From: Icerya purchasi
Lineage: Eukaryota; Arthropoda; Insecta; Hemiptera; Monophlebidae
Assembly (NCBI GenBank): GCA_039619475.1
Contig: CM077116.1
Location: forward strand, 371,828,294 to 371,892,293
DNA: 64,000 nucleotides
Direction of reading: 5' to 3'
The notes under the pieces were generated by a model that was not told where the DNA came from, ran no database searches, and saw only the letters and a list, made by a program, of their open reading frames with translations. Position numbers and translations under genes: made by a program. Position 1 is the stretch's first letter. Every line of letters begins with the position of its first letter. Positions 36,721-49,026 of this stretch are shown here, in pieces.

Positions 36721-38109
36721 CGAAGAGCGCGTACTTTCCTTCGATTAGTCTGGAAAGCTGCAATGAAGTCGTATTTCCAGCAGAAATTACCTGTTTGTCG
36801 ACGGTAAACCGTTTTTCGTCAGCAACCTCACGAACAGCGGAATAAAAACCACCGTTCTACTATTTGTACTAATTTCGGACACGATCGATCGTTTAGCGAG
36901 TTTTAACGGGTTTTTCTTTCTTTTTTTCTTTCTTTCTTTTTTGTTTGTTTTTATTCAAGCAAAGGGCGTCAAGATATCATTTACAAGTGCGCGGCCGAGT
37001 AAAAATTTCGTAGGCGGATTCCGTTTAGAGTGAATTTTATGTAAAACGGTTTGGAATTTATTTTGCGCGACCGATCTGTTGGCATGGCTGTAGAAAAAAA
37101 CAAAATAAGTGGCGCGATCGAGTCCCAATTTACACAAAAACAGTTTTATGATTTTAGTTTAGCTAACGAATTTTTCCTCCTTCTTTTTTTTAACGCTTAA
37201 CCAGTTTCCTTCCGGCCCTTATCCCAAATTTAACACGAACATTCCATCTCGTTTGCTAAAAAAGAACTGATTTAGTAGCGTTTCCGATTTGTATCGCTGA
37301 TAATCTGCATTCGCCCGACACAGCCGGGCTCGATGTAAGTTCGTAGTATCATTTTGCGTTGTTACTAATTGCACGATTGTTGTTACGTTGCGTGCTTTAG
37401 CAGGTAATCGTTTAAAAAGTTGCTTGAAGAGGCTCGAATTACAGTCCCGTACGGGTTTCCTTAAGTCATGATGTTCATTTGTTTCTTTTTTTAAGAATAA
37501 GCAAGAAAAATTTAATTCATCGAGTAGGTACACACAGTCAAACTTTGTTAATCCGGAATATTTAAAAGGAAAAAAGGAATTTCTTGTTTGATTTTTTATT
37601 TTATTTTTGGGCTTACCTGCTAACGGCAAACGTTTACTGAGAAATGACCGTGGAGAGGAAGTTAATTTATTTCCGTGCGCGGATGTTGACTATACCAACC
37701 GACACAGGTATCAAAATTTCGCTTACACATATGTCCTGAAATACGTTTTCCTTTTCCTTTTCCTTTTCCTTCTCTTTTCATTTTCTTTTTTTTTTTTTTT
37801 TTTTTTTTTATTTTCTTGTCGGTTTGTTAAAAGTTTTTATAGTAAGATAGTACGTAGAAATAGGGCGATGTCAATCTTTCCAAATTTTCATTCGCGCTGT
37901 GATCGGATCAAAAATGTCAACAACTATCTATATATTTACAAATGGACATAAATAATTTAAATATTTAACAAAGAGAGGAATTAATATCGAGTATACCAAT
38001 GAACAAAAGAGTATATCGAAAATCGTATCTAAAGAAGCTTTAATTGATAAAGTCGAAGGAACGTGGCAAACAAAGTGATCAAGAGGCACACCCTCTACAA
38101 CATCTATCT

Positions 38110-38149
<40 letters not shown>

Positions 38150-38155
<6 letters not shown>

Positions 38156-38412
38156 CTCGGCCACGTTGGCTTCTTGTTCCTTCTCGTTAACATTTCTGTC
38201 TCTTTCTCTTCTATACTTTGTATAAAATGATCAAAATTTACAACGTAATTCTAAATCGATTCATATGAATATAATAACATAATCACAAAAATCCTATAAA
38301 ATATAACAAACGTTACATAAAATTGGAATATTTTTTTGGGACATTTTTTAGGACATTTTTTGTTACATAAAATTGGGATATTTTTCTTAAGAATTACGTT
38401 GTAATTAATATA
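38150..38412 (-). repeat. Dispersed repeat C, copy 2 (inverted relative to copy 1)
   Basis: Inverted relative of 24612-24832 with the same (TA)n junction at its end (38103-38154). It contains a short internal duplication around 'ggacattttttaggacat' near 38340-38365. Confidence 0.8.
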
Positions 38413-39519
38413 CATATAAAAATTCTAGACAAAACAATTTTTTTTATTAATTTCTAAATACAGATTTAAATATGTATTAAATATACGAGTGAAGCCATGG
38501 ATAACGTATATACATATATATGATGACTATGTCATTACGTTAATTTTTGCTACCTTTTTGCACTATGGTAGTTGCACTAGAGAGCGAAAATTAGATTTAC
38601 CGATGCTGCAATTTTTAAAATTCGTATGAAAAAAAGAAAAATACCTTATTATTTTATTAAAAATGGTATAGTCACAATTGATACCAACTCTTCCGTAAGA
38701 ATTGTGAAAGACTATCATCGATCCCAGAAATGTCTCTATCGTGAAGACCGAGAGATCGAGTTATACATTAAAACGGAACAATTTAGTTTTTATCCATCGA
38801 GTAAATTACCCCCATATCGTGGATAGTAACGATTATAAGTGATCAGGGGTGTCATCGCGGCCTTGCACCTACCACGAAAGCATCAAAATTTTTATCATTA
38901 CATTTTTATGCATAAACAGTTACTTGCACCCATTCAACTTTGTAACCTCTCTGGTATCAAACCCAAGGGGGTAAGAAAAGAAAAAGCTTCGATGCCAAGC
39001 TAGTCATTTTCGCCTGTTCTTCCGAGTACAGAAAACACTCGTGGAAAATCCGTAGGCAGCGGCTGAATTAAAATCAGTTGGATAATTTTTGTATCTAAAG
39101 TCTGGACACTTGAATAAAAACGGTTATCATGTGTACTCATAAAGCTCATTCTAAACAGAGAGTCAATCGCAACGTGTTAACGAGTTATTGTTAAATGTGA
39201 TAAGCTCGCAATGTTCCTTGCCTAACGTACAGCCGAACTATTAAACTCCACACTGAATTCACCAGACTATTCTGCATCAGAAAGCGATCACCCGTCAATT
39301 CGATATCATTCGGAAAAAGTAATCAGGTGTAACTGCGTTAGTCGCACTATAACGGGAAAACTGTTTTATAGTTGCATTTTTAGTTTTCAATGCGAAACAG
39401 CTGATCGGAGAGCGGCGGAACATTACATTAGAAGAATTTGAAATGTTATCGGGGCTAGAACTGCGAGGCAGTCCGGTGACAAATCTTATCACTAAGAAGG
39501 TGCGTGCGCGAATACTTAC

Positions 39520-39683
39520 TTCGATGATCTGACGCAGATCGTTCACGTAAACGGTTTCCGTTTCGATGATTTCTAAGATGACTTTTGTCGTATAATCTAA
39601 ATTCGTTTCGTATGAATAGGAACGTTCACCTTTTACCGACTCGGATCTTTGCAAACTGCTGAAGACGCCACTATCTTCCGAAT
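39520..39683 (-). CDS. RhoGEF (PLEKHG-like) exon 3, start of DH domain
   Basis: 164 nt with acceptor TTATATACAG and donor GAA|GTAAGTATT, phase 1 in and phase 0 out. It encodes residues 175-228. It opens with SEDSGVFSSLQRSESVKGER and then enters the DH domain: VILEIIETETVYVNDLRQII. This is the first conserved helix (CR1) of Dbl-family exchange factors, with the invariant Glu and the Tyr-Val-x-Asp-Leu motif that contacts the Rho switch regions. It is followed by the longest intron of the gene, about 20.5 kb. Confidence 0.95.
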
Positions 39684-40464
39684 CTGTATATAACGTGAAT
39701 TAATAACACATCAATTAGTTACGCTCGAGAATAAACTTACGAAATATTATCGATAGTGTTTCATTTTTGACCGTTTTCCGGTCCCACGAATGTGGCGGTC
39801 GAGTGTGTAAGCGACTTGTTTCACGTTTCCAAAAAAATTAGTACGCAAAAAAAAATTTAAATTAGCATTTTCAAAAAAATAAACAGAGTAGCTTCCTTAA
39901 AGCCCGAACGGGTTTGATCGGAATTGACGCGAAACGCACAATCCGGACGCTGTGTTCATGTTGCTATTAATAGTATTCGGCAATAGTATTATAGCATGTG
40001 GCACTGTTATATGTCATACGTGGGTTCTATTAATGCTTGTCAAACGTCGATTTTTGTAACATAAAGAATCTTCCTTAAAAGTTCGAAAACACTCGAGTAA
40101 TGTGTTTCAACATCACATTTGTTAAAGAGTTAAATAATACACATGGTTTTACGAGTGGCTTTTAAAGTGAAGGAATGTCACTTAAGACCAGCCACGCACC
40201 TGGTCCGTCTTTTACAGAGTTAGTAATAATGAAGTTGCTAAAAAGTTACCTAAAGCGATTCGTTTTCGTTCGTTTGGAGCCGCAAATATCGTTATTCTCA
40301 TCTATATCTGAAACTCGATTTAAGCGCATTATGTTTTGACACCTTTACCGCATTAGAATGGATACTAAAATCATCTAGATGATTCACAGTTTGGATTTCT
40401 CCGCATTCACGTGTCGGCGAAAGGGATCGTGTTTTTTTTAAGTTTCCACCGGAGATGTGTCACG

Positions 40465-41390
40465 TTATTACTGGTTGTTTTAGTTTTACTACGCTCTCAA
40501 GGATGCCACAACAGCCCTTTATTTACCGGGAACGACAAATCAATTATTTTCATTATTATTATTCGAAAAAATTTACCATTTAGAATTTTCCGTAGTGTAT
40601 TAATAAAATTTACCTACACACTGGTCGACCGTTGGAAAACGCAATACCGAATAGAGGGGGGCAAAATAAATAAATAGAAAATTAGACAATGTAAATAAAT
40701 GAGACGTATCACTGTTGTCGGCCGTGATCCCGTTGGTCCGTGATTTTCCGGTGATCAGGGCTGCGCGGTGATTTAATCTGGAGTAGCTAGGTCTTTGCTC
40801 AGAAATCTTTAAGACTATTGATCGGGCCTTCACGTTTGCGTTCCGCGGTTTTCTGTATCGCACCGATTTTCACGACTTGACTAATTATATGCCACGACCC
40901 GGGGAGAAGTTAAAAACAACAATACTGTTGAAAAGTGTAACTAAAAAAATCTCCATCGGATGAATGCTGGAATTGACCGCATCAGGTATTTCTCCTAGCG
41001 ATGGACGATGAGTGGCTATCTAGCCCCGACCAGCAACAGGATCTCACACACAGGCACGCTTTCTATTTCACCACGTTTTCCAAGAATTTTATGTTTTTTT
41101 TGTTTTTTTTATTTTAAAAATTGTTCAGTTTTGTTAAATTTTTTATTTATATATTACAACTGTAATGTACACATTAAAATATTGCGCGAATTCTATTTTG
41201 TTCTGCGCTTATTCTCTACACCACTGTCGACGAGCCAGATTCATCTACATGGTCTGCGTATTAAAATATGTTTTTCGGGACAAGACGGCAACCTCCTCCT
41301 GGCGCCCCTGGATACAGCCGGATTTTAAAACCGAAAGTGAAAGTAAACGCTTGTAACAAATGCCGCAACGATCGATAACATCGGTTAAAA
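40465..41390 (+). repeat. Dispersed repeat B, copy 2
   Basis: Same family and orientation as 6020-7135. It shares the ordered blocks listed there and lacks a conserved reading frame. Confidence 0.75.
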
Positions 41391-42164
41391 TTCGTTAGCA
41401 AACGCACACGATCTTTCTCGTCTGGAACTTCTTCATTAGTTCTTATCGACAATCCGATTTAATTCCTTTAGGCTGCAGTGAATTCTCTCTACATCCCGCT
41501 ACATTCCCCGTTATCCTAATCTTTACATTCTTCTGATCCGTTCGTTCCCGATTAATTTCGTTTAATTGTACCTCGATTACATCACTCTCCTGTGTTTTCT
41601 GTTTTCTCCGTCTATTTCTTGCTTGTCTTCTCGATCTTTTTTTAATCTTCAATTAACCGCGGTTTTTCCTCTTTTTTTTATTTGTCCGTTGAGTTTTTTT
41701 CGAACGTTCGCCGTTTTATTCTCCGTTAGCGGGTCTTAATTTTCCCGTATCGCACAGGTTTTCCTGCACGTTTTTCTTTCGCTTTCCACGCATTTCGTTC
41801 AGTTCTTTTATTTCGCCTCAGTCCTTCGTGGATTCCAAATTTAATCTTTTTTAATTGTCTTTTAATATTTCCTCCTCTTTGTTCATAGAGCTTTCTAAGA
41901 CGCCAAAAATTAGCCCGCTAACACTATGACGTATCTGAACAACTTTTAATGGAATTAAAAAAGCCACGTATGAAGGAGACTCTACAAACGAAGGTAACAA
42001 TACAAATAGCGAAAATTGCAGAACGTGTTAAAGAGGGGAGACTTCTATTCGAAAAATCACGAAGAAGAGATGGCTAAATAGAGAGGTTGAATGTAGCCAA
42101 AATGAGTCAAGAATAACAATTAATCCCAGGGCTACCGTAACGTTCGATTGGACCGTGGTGATAC

Positions 42165-42191
42165 CTTGGTTTAAGTAGCCTCTTCCGGAAT
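42165..42191 (-). CDS. Candidate 27-nt microexon between RhoGEF exons 2 and 3
   Basis: A 27-nt segment is bounded by acceptor TTAATTTACAG and donor CAAG|GTATCACC. It is phase 1 on both sides, exactly as exons 2 and 3 require, so its inclusion keeps the frame. It changes ..SSQY-SEDSGVF.. to ..SSQY-SGRGYLNQ-DSEDSGVF... Its first bases closely resemble the start of exon 3. This could be a true microexon or chance; transcript data would settle it. Confidence 0.45.
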
Positions 42192-44686
42192 CTGTAAATT
42201 AAGAATATAGAAAAAATCCTCTTACGCTATTATGTCCATAGTGTTGACAAGCCAAAACAAATTTTTTTTTCTTTCTTACCGTCGCTGCGTTATTAATTAA
42301 AAATTGAAATTATATAAAAAAAACATTATAAATCAGTTGACAATTAAATAAGAATAAAATTCTTATAGTTGCGCAATAGGACAATTATCGATTGAACACC
42401 CGAACTTGTTGAGCACCTCCGGGATGTATAAATTTAAAACTGGCTATTCGCGGAAGATAATGCCCCGATATCGGGGGCGTATTACTGCATCGGTATCTTT
42501 GTTTAAAGTGTTCGTAGCGGTATGACATTCCACGACGTTTTCCAGTTTCACGCTTACTTCCGTGTCCATTACCACTGTACCCGGGGATGATAGATAGATA
42601 GGCACCAACGGTATCGCACATCTTTCAGGTTAGATTCAAAAATGTGCGGAATTGTAATTAGCGTGATCGATGTGATTGCAAATTATGAGATGTTCTCGAT
42701 GCTGTTGACGGAAGTTTCTGCAAATCGAAAATAAAGAGTTTGCGACCATCCGCAGATATGTCGGTTTCCCCTTGAGTAATGCCGGGGTTTATATCAAAAA
42801 TGGTGTATGTTGTCGAGCGAATGTTTTAAATTCCATACAAAATTTCCCTCAAAATTCGCTCTGCTGCTGTTAAACATTAATAAAAGAGGGAACTTTGCGT
42901 ATTTAAATATTTCTTCAGATTATTTAGAAACATTATCGTGTAAAACTGTAATATTTTTCGTTCAAAATATGTCACGGAAAAACTTTCAACGGAACCTCCA
43001 GAACTTACACAACATTCTGCTAAATATTAATCGTGAATTAGAATATTTTACGTTCACTTAATGACTTTTAATTCCTGTTCTTTACGAGTTTGTTATTAAA
43101 TTTGTAGTTATAAACAAACCAATAGATATATAAGAAAGAACATAAAACAAACTGCATTAACTATGCATACAAGTCGGGGGAAAATGACAATTATAATGGT
43201 GAATAATCGGAAAAATCTGAAAAAATGTTTAACATTTAATAAAACAGTAAGACTAAAATCAAACATCGCAGAAAACAAGACAGTGACCTGTAGCGATTGG
43301 AATGAAACAACAGATCAATCGGAACTGTTAAAACTATCAAACAACAAATAATTCGCGTACTTTTAATTGTTCGATGTATAATCACTGTTTCTCTCATTTA
43401 TTCTAATTTACGCATTAGATTCCCTCCATCCGGTACATTATTTAAATCTAAGTATTTCCCTTACTGGTCGCAATTAAAATTTGTCAAGGATCTTTTATAA
43501 TTAGCTGACGGCAGATTTCACCGGAAAAGGTTTATAAATCAAGAGATGATTTATACTGGTCTATAGATAGGTGGATAAACAGATAAAAAGTTTATTGAAA
43601 CGTTTATAAAACACGTACCACGCTGAGCTGAAATTATCTCTACACAGCGTGTGCGCCGATGTGTGTTCCTATTCTTTTTTTTTTTTTTTTTTCTTAATCC
43701 AGCCTTCGCTATTTGATCAATTTACGATTACCTTAATTTAACAGCTTTGTATTTTAAGCATATTTTATATATACATATCATTTTCTACATTCTAATATAT
43801 GATATCAGATAGGTTGAAAAGTTACAGAAAAAGCTAAATTTAAGGACAATAAAATCGAAAAAAGAAAAGAAAAAAAAAAAAAGAAAAAAACGCTTTAGAA
43901 TAAGAAAATAATTAAGATAGTACATAATTTTAAGAACTGAAAAATATATTGTTAATGTAAGAAGAGAAATGAATAGAATAAGCGACTAAACGATAATAAC
44001 AGCCGAAAGCAGCTAAGCTAAAGTGCTATTATAGGGTTTAACTCGTTCATGTTTGAATTTTTCGTACACTTAATTTCCGCTGACATAACATCGATGTTGT
44101 TTTTAGGTTTCAATATGACTTTCAGTCGATGTACAGATCGACAGAGAACGTGATTTGATAACACTTCTCGCGGAAAACACGTCTCAGCAGAAAGCCGATC
44201 TAATCAGCTTGATTATTTACAAATTCGATGTTATGCTTGTTGAAAAATGGTCCAGCAGCATTCCGGGATGTTTTATCTCCGTTTTAAAACCGATTTCGTC
44301 GTGCTCCTTTTCTTACTCTGAATGTATTTTTTTTCGTGATAACAACCGGTGTTCTACTTCAATCAGTCTGACTACTGCCCGTTTTTTAAGTGATTTTTTC
44401 AATTTCATAAAGTTGTCTCTTAAAAGTATAAATGCAAGCGAGTAACATCTCAAAGTGAATGATTCTCCATCTTACTTTTTTCACCATATTATATGTATAT
44501 AAAATAATAATAATGAAAAAAAAAAAAAAATATATAAAATTACATATGGATAAGTCCATACTTGTTTGTTAATATTTGTAAGATAAAATAAATAAATATC
44601 CCTTGATTAAAAACAAAATTAGTACTAAATAATTTCTATTTAATTATATTTGAGTTAAAAATTTAAAACTTTCACAGTGATTACTC

Positions 44687-46125
44687 ATGATAAATAATTT
44701 TCGGAAACAACTGTGTTTTGAAAAAGATATGTATTCGCTTAACGTTTCGACCAGCTTACACTGGCCATCATCAGAAGCAAACTGAAGAACGGAGCGAAAA
44801 TTGCGATCGACAATAACATTAAAATAAGAATCAGAAATCATGGAAAACCCAAATCAAAACAGATAACCTACCTCTAAACAGGAAAACCGACGTAACATAG
44901 AAAAAATATAAAAACAAAAAAAAAATAATAATAAAAGGAACCAAAATGTAAACGGGAAAAACCGACAAAACGCAAAACAACAGATAGATAAATTATAAAA
45001 ACATAAGGGAAAAAAAAAAAAAAAATTAATAAAAATAAATAAAAGGAACACAAAATCTAAACGGGAAAAACCGACAAAACGCATAACAACCGAAGATAAA
45101 ATGTAAAAACATATGAGAAAAAAGGAATTAGAAAAATTTACAAAAGGAACAAAAAACATCGGGTCACAGTTGGGGCAGGGGGGAAAAACGAATAACAACT
45201 TATAAAAAATAAAACTGAAAACGTTGAAAACGCACGGAACAACCAAGTGAACAGAACAAAAAATATGAAATATTACAACAGAAACAGTTGGATTACCTGA
45301 ACAAGGACTGGGAACTACCTGAAAATTGCTTGGAATCCGCACCTGAGGACCCACTCGAAACCTATCCGGAAGAAGCACCAGAGGGCACGGCCCCGGGCAT
45401 TGGACCAACGGAAGCTTAACCAAACGAAGTGAAACAAAGCAAATCCAACCGAAGGAAGAAACCACTGGGACCGGCGGGATGTGGGAACAAAAGACGAAAA
45501 AGAAGTGAAAGGCGGTGGCGGACGTCTAGGTACCTAAAGGGACACAGTCAAAATTAAAACCAAATAACCCAGAATTGTAAAAAAATGAAACCTACCTGGT
45601 CGCTGTTATAGATGCAAGTTCGTCAACCCTGCCCCAACTGTGACCCGATGTTTTTTGTTCCTTTTGTAAATTTTTCTAATTCCTTTTTTCTCATATGTTT
45701 TTACATTTTATCTTCGGTTGTTATGCGTTTTGTCGGTTTTTCCCGTTTAGATTTTGTGTTCCTTTTATTTATTTTTATTAATTTTTTTTTTTTTTTTTTT
45801 TTCCCTTATGTTTTTATAATTTATCTATCTGTTGTTTTGCGTTTTGTCGGTTTTTCCCGTTTACATTTTGGTTCCTTTTATTATTATTTTTTTTTTGTTT
45901 TTATATTTTTTCTATGTTACGTCGGTTTTCCTGTTTAGAGGTAGGTTATCTGTTTTGATTTGGGTTTTCCATGATTTCTGATTCTTATTTTAATGTTATT
46001 GTCGATCGCAATTTTCGCTCCGTTCTTCAGTTTGCTTCTGATGATGGCCAGTGTAAGCTGGTCGAAACGTTAAGCGAATACATATCTTTTTCAAAACACA
46101 GTTGTTTCCGAAAATTATTTATCAT
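44687..46125. repeat. Near-perfect palindrome: about 0.5-kb inverted arms around a 0.45-kb spacer
   Basis: The left arm (44687-45180) is the reverse complement of the right arm (45627-46125) with very few differences. Each arm contains three diverged tandem units of about 90 bp, with cores like 'gcgttttgtcggtttttccc', and ends near the motif CTGATGATGGCC..GGTCGAAACG. The mirrored long ORFs in the two arms (44854-45465 minus, 45612-45938 plus) are composed of T-rich repeats and are not genes. The structure suggests head-to-head copies of one retroelement 3' end, as is common for Penelope-like elements. That assignment is inference. Confidence 0.85.
45229..45420 (+). pseudogene. C-terminal coding fragment in the palindrome spacer, unknown mobile-element ORF
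   Basis: The plus-strand frame, without an ATG, reads EQPSEQNKKYEILQQKQLDY, then LNKDWELPENCLESAPEDP and LETYPEEAPEGTAPGIGPTE, and ends with A and a TAA. The acidic, proline-rich composition and even codon use look like a real protein C-terminus. The sequence that follows looks like a 3' untranslated region leading into the right arm. I do not recognise the protein. Confidence 0.4.
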
Positions 46126-46182
46126 ATATTTGAGTTGTAAATAATATTGTCCATTTTCTATTATTACTTTATTAAAACTATT

Positions 46183-46337
46183 ATGAAAACGTGTACTAGA
46201 GAAATTATATTTAAAAAATATTAAAAATAGCCGACATGTTTCGGAGTGACGTACTCCATAATCATTTGCCATGGTTATGGAGTACGTCACTCCGATTTTA
46301 ATATTTTTTAAATATAATTTCTGTAGTACACGTTTTT
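46183..46337. repeat. Small inverted repeat with GGAGT(ACGTC)ACTCC hairpin
   Basis: The half around 46183-46260 is mirrored at 46276-46337, for example 'tatggagtacgtcactccg' against its complement. The left half has an extra 'agccgacatgttt' stretch. It lies directly beside the large palindrome. Confidence 0.8.
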
Positions 46338-46353
46338 ATAATATTTTTAATAA

Positions 46354-46996
46354 AATTTATATTTAAATAAATTAAAATTGAAATATTTCGATTTAGGGAA
46401 ACATTTTCGGGCTATATCATCAGCTAACAATATAGAGAGTACACTCAGATAAAATTACTACTGGTAGACAAACGTACCTGATTTTTTCTTGACACAAAAG
46501 TAAGGCTTGGTTTAAAAAATTTGGACATTAACCAAACTTCATCAGTCAGGCTCTTTCCGGTCATGGTAATTTTTGTCTCTATAAGAAAAGATTTAAAATT
46601 ATCAGCCAGATGATAGTTGTGTATTTTGCGGCAGGAATTAGTAGACTCAGTCTTCCATGCTCTGTTTCGGTGCTCCTATTTAATGGATGTTCGTAAAACA
46701 TATAAAATTCATGGTAGGAAAATTAATGGTGATTCTAGATTTAATAAGTCGAATTTTAAATCTGTAATGAAATTCTTAAAATCAGCCACGTTGTTTAGAA
46801 ATAAAAATGGTCCTTAATTATTCCTAAGAATATTGCATATTTCGAAGACACTATATTGGCATCGTGGTTGCAAAATAAAAAAAAAATCTAAGATCGAACT
46901 CTGAGTGTACTCTCTATATTGTTAGCTGATGATATAGCCAGAAAATGTTTCCTTAAATCGCAGTATTTTAATTTGAATTTATTTAAATATAAATTA
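46354..46996. repeat. Inverted repeat (about 95-bp arms) enclosing a LINE-like tail
   Basis: Arms 46354-46448 and 46901-46996 are reverse complements (for example 'ctatatcatcagctaac' in the left arm). The enclosed 450 bp carries the coding fragment at 46600-46815. Confidence 0.8.
46600..46815 (+). pseudogene. Non-LTR retrotransposon C-terminal fragment
   Basis: The plus-strand frame includes 'VFHALFRCSYLMDVRKTYK', then SVMKFLKSATLFRNKNGP and a stop. It resembles the 'xxHALFxCPxYxxxR ... FLKxAxL' terminus of LINE ORF2 proteins. The preceding Cys-x2-Cys is disrupted. Confidence 0.45.
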
Positions 46997-49026
46997 TTTA
47001 GGACTAATTTTGTTTGTAATTGATGGGTATTTATTTTATAGCACAAAATTACAACTAACGATACAGGTACAATATTATTTCTTCCGCTACAACTGGCCAT
47101 CATCAACGGTGAGTCCTTTGAACAAATCAGTCAACCGGCAGAGGGTTCTAGAGTTTTGATTTTTCCCAAGAACCATCATCGTTTTTCGTTTTAAAGCTCT
47201 GGAGCAACCCCCAAAATTTAGCGTGCGGAATAGCTTCCACGGTACACCGTGTTAGGCAAAAAAACAGCTTTTTACATGCTCATCACCATACCTCTCACCA
47301 CTACTAGCGAACTATTGATTTAACAAATAAAACGCACTGTTTAAATAATAAATATTGAAAATAACACATCATCTAGATATTGCAAATTTAACAAAAATTT
47401 CCCGACTTTCATAAACATCATCAATCTGTAACATAAACAGGGGAGGCGTAGACCAGGCTTTTGAAGAAGATCGCTTAGCAAATGAGATCAGTCTTGTTTA
47501 GAAGTGTGATTAAAAATTAGGGTTTAATCAATGTCAGCCAACAGCATGTTTATTCAAATTAAAAAATTATTCGTTGCAGACTTATATTAGCTTATTTATC
47601 TGGAGGTTGGCGGATAATTTTTATTGAAAACCAATCTCTGATGTCCCTCTCACCACTCTTTTTTTTTTTACGGAATTTCAGCCGGTATTAATCTATCGAC
47701 AACTTTGTCCGAGCAATTAATTAATAGGTCGGAAATTGATTGCAGGGGATCCAGTAATAATAATTGACTCTTTCTAATATAAGAGGTGAAATAAGGTAAA
47801 GTTTAGCGCCTACCTATTTGTTTGAGTAAAATTTATTCGAATTCTGCTGCTGTATAACAAAACAAATTAACATTACGCCAGGTTAATATGTCCGTAGCAG
47901 TTAATGCATTTAAATACAAAAAAATAAATAAATAAATAAAAATAAAAAATAAAAGTAATACACCTTTAACAGGGATGGTGAAAAAGTGATTCTAGTTTTA
48001 TCGATTTATTTTTCAACTGTTTGTTAATATTATTAATTAACTAGGTTTTCCATAATTTGGATTTGATCTATAAATTAAACCATTTTCAGTCGACTGAATA
48101 ATAAAAGTTTTATACAGGTAACCTTGATTAACTTTCTTTTTCTCAGGAAGAGACTTTCGTGCACATTTACACGGTTGGCTGGTAGCGATAAGATAATAGA
48201 TTAGGGAGTTGACGGAAATTAAAACAAGCTTCTCGCAGTTGCATACTCGAAATGTGGGTGGCGGTTAAAGACGTTTCAAAAATAGAGATTTATTAACGGC
48301 GTTCCGCGTTCCCAGATGGTTGAACTTAACCGTGCGCATTGGTAGAATTCGGTGTGCGCGGACCGAGTTCATCATTCTTTGTCGTTGTAGATCCGAAAAC
48401 CGGGTCAACAGCTAGAAATCACCTGCGTCTATGTCACGTGGTTACCGAAATATAAAGCACAACGCAGCGTGTGTCGCGTACCGTAGTACTGAACAGAATC
48501 CGTCTATTCTTCAGTGCCAAGTATTAATTTTAGTACACATAGTTGTCCACGATGTCCGGGACGAATTATCTTCGCCGCTCTAAAATCAAATCTTTTATCT
48601 CAAAATACTGCCATCTTGAAAATTTTTTTTTTTGTAATTTTCCATTCTTCCTGACGTACTTAGTTTTTTTTTGTTTGTTCTTTTCGATTTTCTTCACTGT
48701 TGCTATTTTAAACTCCACCCCCCTCGAAGCGAAATCTTGGAGATCGCTGTCCGGCATGTTAACATCATACGGAGGCAAGATTGTCGTTTGAAATAAATCG
48801 GCAGGAAAGGGGTTTGTCATTTCTAGCGGAAAATTACTCTCACATTATTGGCATCTTAGCGAATTGCGAAATAAGTATGAAAAAATTCGAATGCCCTTTT
48901 TATATGAAAATGTGCAATTAACGATTTTAGCTGTATATTAAAACGGGGAACATTCCGTTTCAAACATTTTTTTACTTAATACATAGAATTCTTTAGGTAA
49001 AATATAAAAATATATTAAATTGTAAC

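Larger units (their letters stand above)
19041..39519. other. RhoGEF intron 3 (about 20.5 kb), mostly mobile-element remains
   Basis: The recognised content is listed separately: a SINE with target duplication, a hAT-like element, an endonuclease fragment, repeat C copies, a Tigger relic, a LINE relic, a 33-bp tandem repeat and a CpG-richer block at about 35.87-36.72 kb. Stretches such as 27.0-30.7 kb and 32.7-34.9 kb show no gene I can support. Small ORFs there match no family I know. Confidence 0.6.

Noticed and set aside
42385..42621. 78-codon minus-strand ORF with glycine- and arginine-rich sequence
   Set aside because: No homology recognised and no splice-site pair in a phase compatible with the RhoGEF gene.
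44854..45465. 203-codon minus-strand ORF and its plus-strand mirror at 45612-45938
   Set aside because: Both come from the T-rich tandem units of the palindrome arms. The peptide is low-complexity Phe/Leu-rich, and the same sequence is read twice because the arms are inverted copies.
48566..48820. Minus-strand ORF beginning MTNPFPADLFQTTILPP
   Set aside because: The first 35 residues look plausible, but the rest is a Lys/Phe run from A/T tracts, and the only donor nearby (GGG|GTGGAG) is poor and gives no matching phase with downstream exons.
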